DNA of 64,000 nucleotides from Dysidea avara (Eukaryota > Porifera > Demospongiae > Dictyoceratida > Dysideidae): assembly GCF_963678975.1 (NCBI RefSeq), contig NC_089280.1, positions 35,423,008-35,487,007 on the forward strand. The letters run 5' to 3'. Shown one piece after another: positions 58,706-64,000 of this stretch. The notes below the pieces were generated by a model, which saw only the letters and a program-made list of their open reading frames with translations, had not been told where the DNA came from and made no database searches. The first letter of the stretch is position 1. Every line of letters begins with the position of its first letter. The position numbers and the translations under genes are program-made.

Positions 58706-59468
58706 TGATTACTAGCTACGGATGAAAGCCCTAGTGACGGCGCGCTCTTTACATCATGCAAGACACGGATATGTTTGTGCGCGAGTCTCCGTTTCCAATC
58801 CCTGTTGGTATATCTATGGTGGACCCAAGTTCTATAAACGTTTCATTTATATACCTTCCAATAGATCAGTCTTTTCCTTTAACTGCACAAGTATCCTCTT
58901 CAGCAGCCATCTTATTGACTTTTGGTTTTCTCAGTGCCTCAGTTCCTGGCTGGATGTTCCTGATAGGCAGAGTACCGTGGGCACTGTGACAAAATCAAAC
59001 AATGATAACTGTGCTAACAAAAGTGAATGTAGTATCTACTAGTAGCTACCTATTCACAGAGGTTGCATTGTCATGAGTCATTACTCATCTTGTGATCTCA
59101 AAGAAACATTAAACTAATTCAACCCTGACATTTCTAAAGGATGAATAGTATATTTATGTCATAAGTATCTTATGACCGTTACAAACTTACTAGCATAAAG
59201 TGTTGCATTTTAACTTACAAGCCTCAACACCTGGTGTCATGCTTGGCGGTGTAATCATATGTCATGACCAGTGAACAGTATTTGGACAGTTTTAATAGTG
59301 CCATACATAACAACCTATCATTGTCGAAAGCTTTTCCAGAGGACCAGCTGCTACTGATATTCATGGATTAGCACTATCTGATGCCAATTATCAGGTAACT
59401 TGTGCACTGTTTGAAATGAGAAAACCCCTTAAATAGTATCTGCCCACATGAACTAGCTGCTTACACAT
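58706..59468. other. Spacer with inverted 25-bp repeat
   Basis: 58788-58812 pairs with 57277-57301. Plus frames at 58722-59042 cover this repeat and lack recognisable similarity. The first ~100 bp is CG-richer and could be a shared promoter for the minus-strand ORF. Confidence 0.4.
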
Positions 59469-59687
59469 ATGAGTGACAAGACAGCACAATTACAAGCTGT
59501 ATTTGACAAGATTAGTGTAAGGGGAATGGAAGCATTGCCAGGGATTAGTATGACAGTTAGTTACCCCCTCCCCCCATCCCCAGAGATATTTCACATTGCT
59601 ATGGTTACAAAGGAAGAGATCTGGCAAATAGATGAACTATTACAAGTAATCGTGATGGAAGTGAACGTCAATGAAATAAACAAATAA
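59469..59687 (+). CDS. Exon-like ORF, paralogue of 14128-14388
   Basis: ATG-initiated, 72 codons: MSDKTAQLQAVFDKISVRGM, then EIFHIAMVTKEEIW, then VNEINK and TAA. The protein-level match to the 14.1-kb frame (DKIS..VRG.E.L, F.IA.VT.EEIW, V.EI.K) is better than the DNA match, hinting at past coding selection. Unknown family, no domain. Confidence 0.45.
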   Translation: MSDKTAQLQAVFDKISVRGMEALPGISMTVSYPLPPSPEIFHIAMVTKEEIWQIDELLQVIVMEVNVNEINK

Positions 59688-59689
59688 AG

Positions 59690-60366
59690 AGATTAAAAAT
59701 TCTTGAGTCCTGGCAGCTGGATACCAAAAGTACCACTACCACAGTATTATTAGTACTAGACTAGACAGACACTAAAACATGTTGGGGCTGGCCTGAATTG
59801 TCAATACATTAAATTCAGTATTTTGGTGAAATTATGGTATAGCTATTTAAATGTTGTACATATACAGAATTGTAGGACTGCTACCTCAAATTGATAATCA
59901 GATTACAGAGCCAGAAGCTTAATAACCGAATGTTGTTTAGAACAGTCTTATCTTGTATGTACATCATAATATTATTTGACTATTCATCTGAGTGCACCGA
60001 CCACTCAACCAACCTGAAGGAGGGGTACACCTACTCAACTAGCTAGCTCCTTGCTTTGGCTGTTGTCACCATGTTTCCAACCTGGATTTTACTGGCATGC
60101 AATTTGTTTTGTAGCGTAGTCCAAACAATGTACCTTGTTTAGTTCACTGTGGAATGCAAAATGTTTAAGGTGCCAACACAAGGGTGCAAGCAAGATCACA
60201 TTCAGCATTATACACTATATGCTCCTTGACCTCACACTTATCAACTCCTTTTTGCAATCAGAAAATTATGGAACATGTTTAAGCCATGTCTGCCAGACAG
60301 ACACTTGCAATGAGCCTTATCTGCAATTTGTCACAGATGTGAAAATGGCTGCTATATAGGGTACTT
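59690..60366. other. No gene recognised
   Basis: The frame 60135-60359 starts at TTG and has no recognisable similarity. Confidence 0.45.
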
Positions 60367-60655
60367 TTGTAAAATGTGCATGGATGACTATGGGAAGAAA
60401 AACTTTGTAACTATCATATCTTAGACAAGAAAGAAGATAATGAGCTTTAACCCACAGATATGGTTATAATATATTACAATGAATATATAGAAGTAATTTT
60501 GGGTGGCTTTTAAAGTAATGCTAGATTGTTATTCTTTCCAGCAGTTGCCGTATAACCATAGGATGGGTTAGAGCCCAATATCTTCTTTCTTACTTGGCTG
60601 AGATACAATTGAATTTTCTTCCCATAATCACCCATACAAATTGAGTCCCTGCAGC
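60367..60655. repeat. Diverged long inverted repeat
   Basis: 60367-60480 (AAAATGTGCATGGATGACTA, GGGAAGAAAA, GACAAGAAAGAAGATAATG, TGGTTATA) is mirrored at 60550-60655 in inverse. The arms are ~105 bp, with roughly three in four bases pairing and a ~70-bp loop. A foldback element or inverted duplication; non-coding. Confidence 0.6.
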
Positions 60656-61091
60656 ATTTTTATGTCTGTGATGTACTTTCAGATAAGATTCATTGACATC
60701 AGTGAATAATGAACATATAGTGCTCAGTCAGCTTCAAAAGGGTGAGGGGACAAAGAAGCCTAAGAAATTCAAGAAACATTTATACTACTTTAGTTGGCTG
60801 TTTGCTTAGTGGGTCACATGATCACGTCACTTCATTGTTAGTTTCTCATCCACCCATACTAAGCATGGCCAATTCAGCTATCACTGAATTACGCTGATAG
60901 CTAGACAAATTTGCTGCCTTAAGTACTTTACAACATACAATCCTTGACTATATTAAAGCTGTACTGGTTAACGCAGCATGTTACAAAGATATACATTAGC
61001 ACCTATTAGGTAGTTGTCTTTTACTATGCTGCACCTTGCTGCCAGCCAATAAATTCAGTTTTGCTCATCAGAGTTATGCTGTCTTCTGGTA

Positions 61092-61190
61092 GTCTTACAT
61101 GACCAGACTGCTTATATTCTTTTGTGTTGGGGTAAGGAAAAAAAGGCTACCCCAACACAAAAGAAAACATGCAGTCTGGCCATGTGAGAC
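61092..61190. mobile_element. 99-bp hairpin MITE, CCAGAC family
   Basis: GTCTTACATGACCAGACTGC at the left is the inverse of GCAGTCTGGCCATGTGAGAC at the right with two mismatches. The stem continues with TTCTTTTGTGTTGGGGTA against TACCCCAACACAAAAGAA. It is the most nearly perfect family member in the window. Confidence 0.85.
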
Positions 61191-61407
61191 CAGTCTTGTA
61201 GCTACAGTAGCACTGTAGCTTTTCCTTGGTGCTCATGCATGTTATCACAGCTAACTCTATAGTTCTATACTCTCTTGTTCCTTCCATAAATGCGATGCTT
61301 GTAGCTACCAATGTGGGACTTTCCATGTTTAACTTTTTGAAAATGCGATGCTTGTACCATTGTTGAATCAACCACTAACAGTGTGGGACTTTCTATATTC
61401 ATTCCAG

Positions 61408-61688
61408 GAATTCAACACTTGTACCACAGTCCACTAATTACTGACAGTATGGCAAGCTCATCCCAATTACTTAGATTTACAAGGCAGAGAGAATATTACT
61501 CAATTAGTTGTGGGAGGGTAAAGTATGGAGCAGGAAGGTACAGCCACCATGCCAGTGATTGTACCGATAGCAGACAGGCTGGCACTGTGGAAGGAGACAC
61601 CACCAAATTCTTGTGTGGACAGAAACAAGTAGAAAGAAATGCCACTCAGGAAAATTCAAACACCTGGTACCATCCAAAATTTCTATAG
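61408..61688 (+). CDS. Candidate terminal exon, Ser/Tyr-rich
   Basis: Preceded by TTCATTCCAG (acceptor). The frame holds SMASSSQLLRFTRQREYYS, CGRVKYGAGRYSHHASD and VEGDTTKFLCGQKQVERN and ends at TAG. An ATG occurs at 61449. The paralogue at 14400-14640 is full of stops, while this one is open, so selection may have acted here. Four Cys, no recognised domain. In the 14-kb copy it lies directly after the FHIA..EEIW block. Confidence 0.4.
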
Positions 61689-61910
61689 TACCCAGGATAC
61701 AGCCCATGAGTATAATAATTGTATCAAGAAGTGCTAAATTAGAGCATTACATGTACGTACATCAAACAGAATGAGTATTCACATGTACAATCTGACCTGT
61801 GGTCTACAAACTCAAGCTCTTGTAAATGTGGATACTGGTCAGCTTCTACTAGTAACAGTAAGGGTGTACAAATTGTCTGAAAACTAAATGCAATAATTTG
61901 TCTGACTGTC

Positions 61911-62115
61911 CATGTCTCACAGAGCGGGTGAAGGTCCAGGTGGCACCTCAGGTGCCCACATGTACACCTTCACCTATGAGACATGGTACAGCCTCCTGTG
62001 GGTTACTAGTCCTACCCCAGGAGGATTTTCCTGTGCTGACTCCTAGTACCTGAGTAGCGCACAGGTGTACCAGTGCTGGTTCACTGAGTAAGCGAGAACC
62101 GTGTTTCCTGTAAAG
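61911..62115. ncRNA. GC-rich foldable block, possible structured RNA or SINE
   Basis: The nested pairing is exact: CATGTCTCA (61911-61919) with TGAGACATG (61977-61985); GGTGAAGGT (61927-61935) with ACCTTCACC (61966-61974); GGCACCT (61942-61948) with AGGTGCC (61950-61956). After it comes CTCCTGTGGG...CCCCAGGAGG (61993-62024) and GTACC...GGTGTACC/GGTTC.C..GAGAACC elements. The block is far GC-richer than its surroundings. Neither a Rfam-type family nor an ORF is recognised. A weak A box (TGGCACCTCAGG) is present. Strand unknown. Confidence 0.45.
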
Positions 62116-62254
62116 TGTCTTCAAATATATAAAGATGTTGCTTTAACACATGCTAAGTGAAAGGATATTCCTTCTTTACGGGGTCTAATTTCAGTCCTGT
62201 CTTCAGATATATAACCTTTGACCACTATTGTCTAAGATAACCTGATAATTTCTA

Positions 62255-62380
62255 TTGGGATGGCATTACAGGGGACCAGAAAAAACTGAGACCAAGGAGA
62301 TGTTTTGGTTGATTGTTGTCAGGACTATCAGCAGATGGTGATAATTACACCACATCTAATTTGATTGTGCAGGAAACAGA
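62255..62380 (+). repeat. Block shared with 14855-15015
   Basis: CATTACAG|GGGACC and CAGATG|GTGATA resemble an acceptor and a donor bounding ~70 bp, the same arrangement as at 14.88-14.97 kb. It is probably the small exon following 61408-61688 in this duplicated locus; no open frame could be chosen. Confidence 0.4.
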
Positions 62381-62801
62381 TGCCAGTGAGGGAGACTGAA
62401 GTGAGAGAGCCATGTGAATGGAGCATGAGGATGTCTTACACCAATATACCAAGTGATGGAAGGCATTCAGATATGCACAGGGAACAGAAAACATATCAAA
62501 TTGGCTTTTCATGGAGATCACATGATGTGGTGTATTAATACTACATCATGGTGTTGTGAGAACTGACAAGCAAACTAATTAACACGTAATTTAAGAGACA
62601 TTTTGTGAGCATAATTGTTGAGATTGAAAAGCCATTCCACTAGATTGTCAGAGATAAACATTTTTATACAATAACATCTACAATGGCATGTGTCATACAA
62701 CTTCTGCAACAGTTTCATAATACTTGACCACACTTCTTCTGTACTGGCGAATGACTATATAGAAGGATTAGAAATTTTTATTGGTTAAAGTTGGTAATTA
62801 G

Positions 62802-63058
62802 AAAGGTGCTAAGACGTCTTATTTGGATTGATCCCCAGTCCAGAATTTTCAATACAACATCTGACTCATTACTTACTGAAGAAACCTGCTATATTCAGCC
62901 TGCTTGTAGATGGCATTTACTGGATGACTTTACAGGTGGAGCAGGATCTGTAGAGGAGCTAGGCTTCAAGAGAAAAGGGGTATTTGATGTACACATGTGT
63001 TGCAAGGGAGTTGATGAGATACATACAAAAAAAGCTTTCTTACACGTAAGCATGCAGG
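62802..63058 (+). CDS. Candidate internal exon, unknown protein
   Basis: After GGTAATTAG the frame reads KVLRRLIWIDPQSRIFNTTS, then CYIQPACRWHLLDDFTGG, AGSVEELGFKRKGVF and DVHMCCKGVDEIHTKKAFLH. It reaches ACAC|GTAAGC (63046) or CAGG|GTATGT (63059), both good donors. Composition is protein-like with several Cys and Trp. No stop for about 90 codons in an AT-rich background. No family recognised. Confidence 0.45.
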
Positions 63059-63409
63059 GTATGTAAAAGCATTCAGAGGTAAAATTCCTAGGTTTGAGTT
63101 CACTACCCACCACAGAGCATTTGATATCATTTCATGTTACAGTAGTGTTGTCTAATACTTCTGAAACCATTTGTCATCCCTCTGTCGTGAATCATGAAAG
63201 GATAAGTTAAGAGTAGGAAGATACACTGGAGAGATTTCCACTGAAGTGCTGGTACCAGCTAGCAGTAGACCTGAGTGATAGCTAAAGTGCAACAACAAAT
63301 ACATGGGCTTGTAATGCCTCTGGGAAGGCATGCATGGTGGTTGTGAATTAAAGCAACGGAAAAGTGTCTATTTATCTAGTGGAATTGGTTGTATCAGGCA
63401 AGCTCCAAA
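63059..63409. other. No gene recognised
   Basis: Spacer after the candidate exon; no supported features. Confidence 0.45.
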
Positions 63410-63900
63410 AGGGATGGGAGGCGGGGGGGCCTGGAAGGCGGGCAAGATGCTGTTTAAAAATTGAAGAGGAATGTTTTGGGATGAATTAGGCCAAGTTATG
63501 GGCCATTCAGGGCTCAAAACTGGTTAAAATGAAAGGAAATTTACAGCATAGGTCATTGTCCAATACCACGGAGCTGTACAGCCACACACGGCCATCTCCT
63601 GGTTGGCCAGGGCTCCATCAAGACTCCAGACCACTCGTACGGCTCACCACTGTGCTTTAAAAAAAGCAGCCAGCAAAAGCAGACCACTGTACTCTGGTCG
63701 ACTGTGGCAGTGAAATTTGATAGTGCATTCATAAAGCTTTGTGTTTGTGTGAAAAAATCAAATTTCCTGTCTTGGGCGATAAGACCGGTTTTCGCAGGTC
63801 TAGTCACATATGTTACCGGATTTACGAAAAGGGGTCTTCCACACACATCCAATTTACCAACTTCGACAATCCATAACTTTAGATCAGAAACTGCGAATGA
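63410..63900 (-). repeat. Dispersed repeat, second copy of 15410-15585
   Basis: On the minus strand: CAGTGGTGAGCCGTACGAG, CCAACCAGGAGATGGCC, ACTTGGCCTAATTCATCCC. The sequence between is longer than in the 15-kb copy. The minus frame 63553-63852 (99 codons, includes GEPYEWSG and EPWPTRRWP) covers it. At 15.4 kb the corresponding frame is shortened, so coding is doubtful. Positions after 63900 show nothing. Confidence 0.5.
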
Positions 63901-64000
63901 CTTGAAATCTGGTCAGCAGTGAGTACCAACATAGCTTAATGGGTGGCGGAAATTATAAGTTTATATGTTACGTGAACACTAAGTTATGGTCTTCCAAGTT

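Noticed and set aside
63553-63852. 99-codon minus ORF at the right end
   Set aside because: It covers a dispersed repeat whose other copy (15410-15585) does not keep the frame, so coding is doubtful.

Overview
The window reads as nuclear DNA of a multicellular animal, most likely an early-branching invertebrate. The repeat style and the reverse transcriptases remind me of a demosponge such as Amphimedon, but that is recollection and not a computed match. The sequence is AT-rich. It has no long intact reading frame, many splice-like AG/GT junctions next to short open stretches, microsatellites, LINE and Ty3/gypsy relics, and many short inverted-repeat DNA transposons. No bacterial operon, ribosome-binding site, rRNA gene or CRISPR array is visible. 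Several long open frames use non-ATG starts or are translated microsatellites and are not genes.

Layout. 0-10.9 kb: a gene-poor region with a duplicated block (about 3.6-4.95 and 8.0-9.9 kb; a third, inverted copy lies at 49.2-49.9 kb), several TA-flanked MITEs, and two hAT-type elements with 8-bp target duplications (4953-5343 and 10165-10842). 12.5-16.3 kb: palindromic MITEs and a decayed copy of a locus whose better preserved relative lies at 59.4-62.4 kb. 17.7-20.3 kb: a decayed reverse-transcriptase element with a YADD box and a Cys-rich tail. 20.9-26.8 kb: minus-strand exon-like blocks in two duplicated units, each carrying a MITE that the other lacks. 28.0-28.6 and 33.5-34.5 kb: LINE fragments. 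31.6-33.1 kb: large microsatellites and a recent 501-bp tandem duplication. 34.8-36.4 kb: tRNA-like SINE remnants. 41-47.4 kb: two LINE tails, then three paralogous exon-like blocks on the plus strand. 51-55.6 kb: a threefold repeated unit, one copy split by an internally deleted LTR retrotransposon, plus a LINE C-terminus. 55.6-57.1 kb: a LINE reverse transcriptase. 58.2-58.7 kb: a 163-codon minus-strand ORF. 59.4-63.1 kb: plus-strand exon-like frames and a compact GC-rich foldable block near 62 kb.

I could not assign a cellular function to any non-transposon gene. Most of the visible history is segmental duplication followed by transposon insertion. In three places a duplicated partner preserves the empty site, so the insertion can be read directly. 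The strongest unexplained signals are the foldable block at 61911-62115, a short motif dispersed about ten times between 23.5 and 48.5 kb, and the repeated exon-like modules of the 21-26 kb and 42-47 kb regions.
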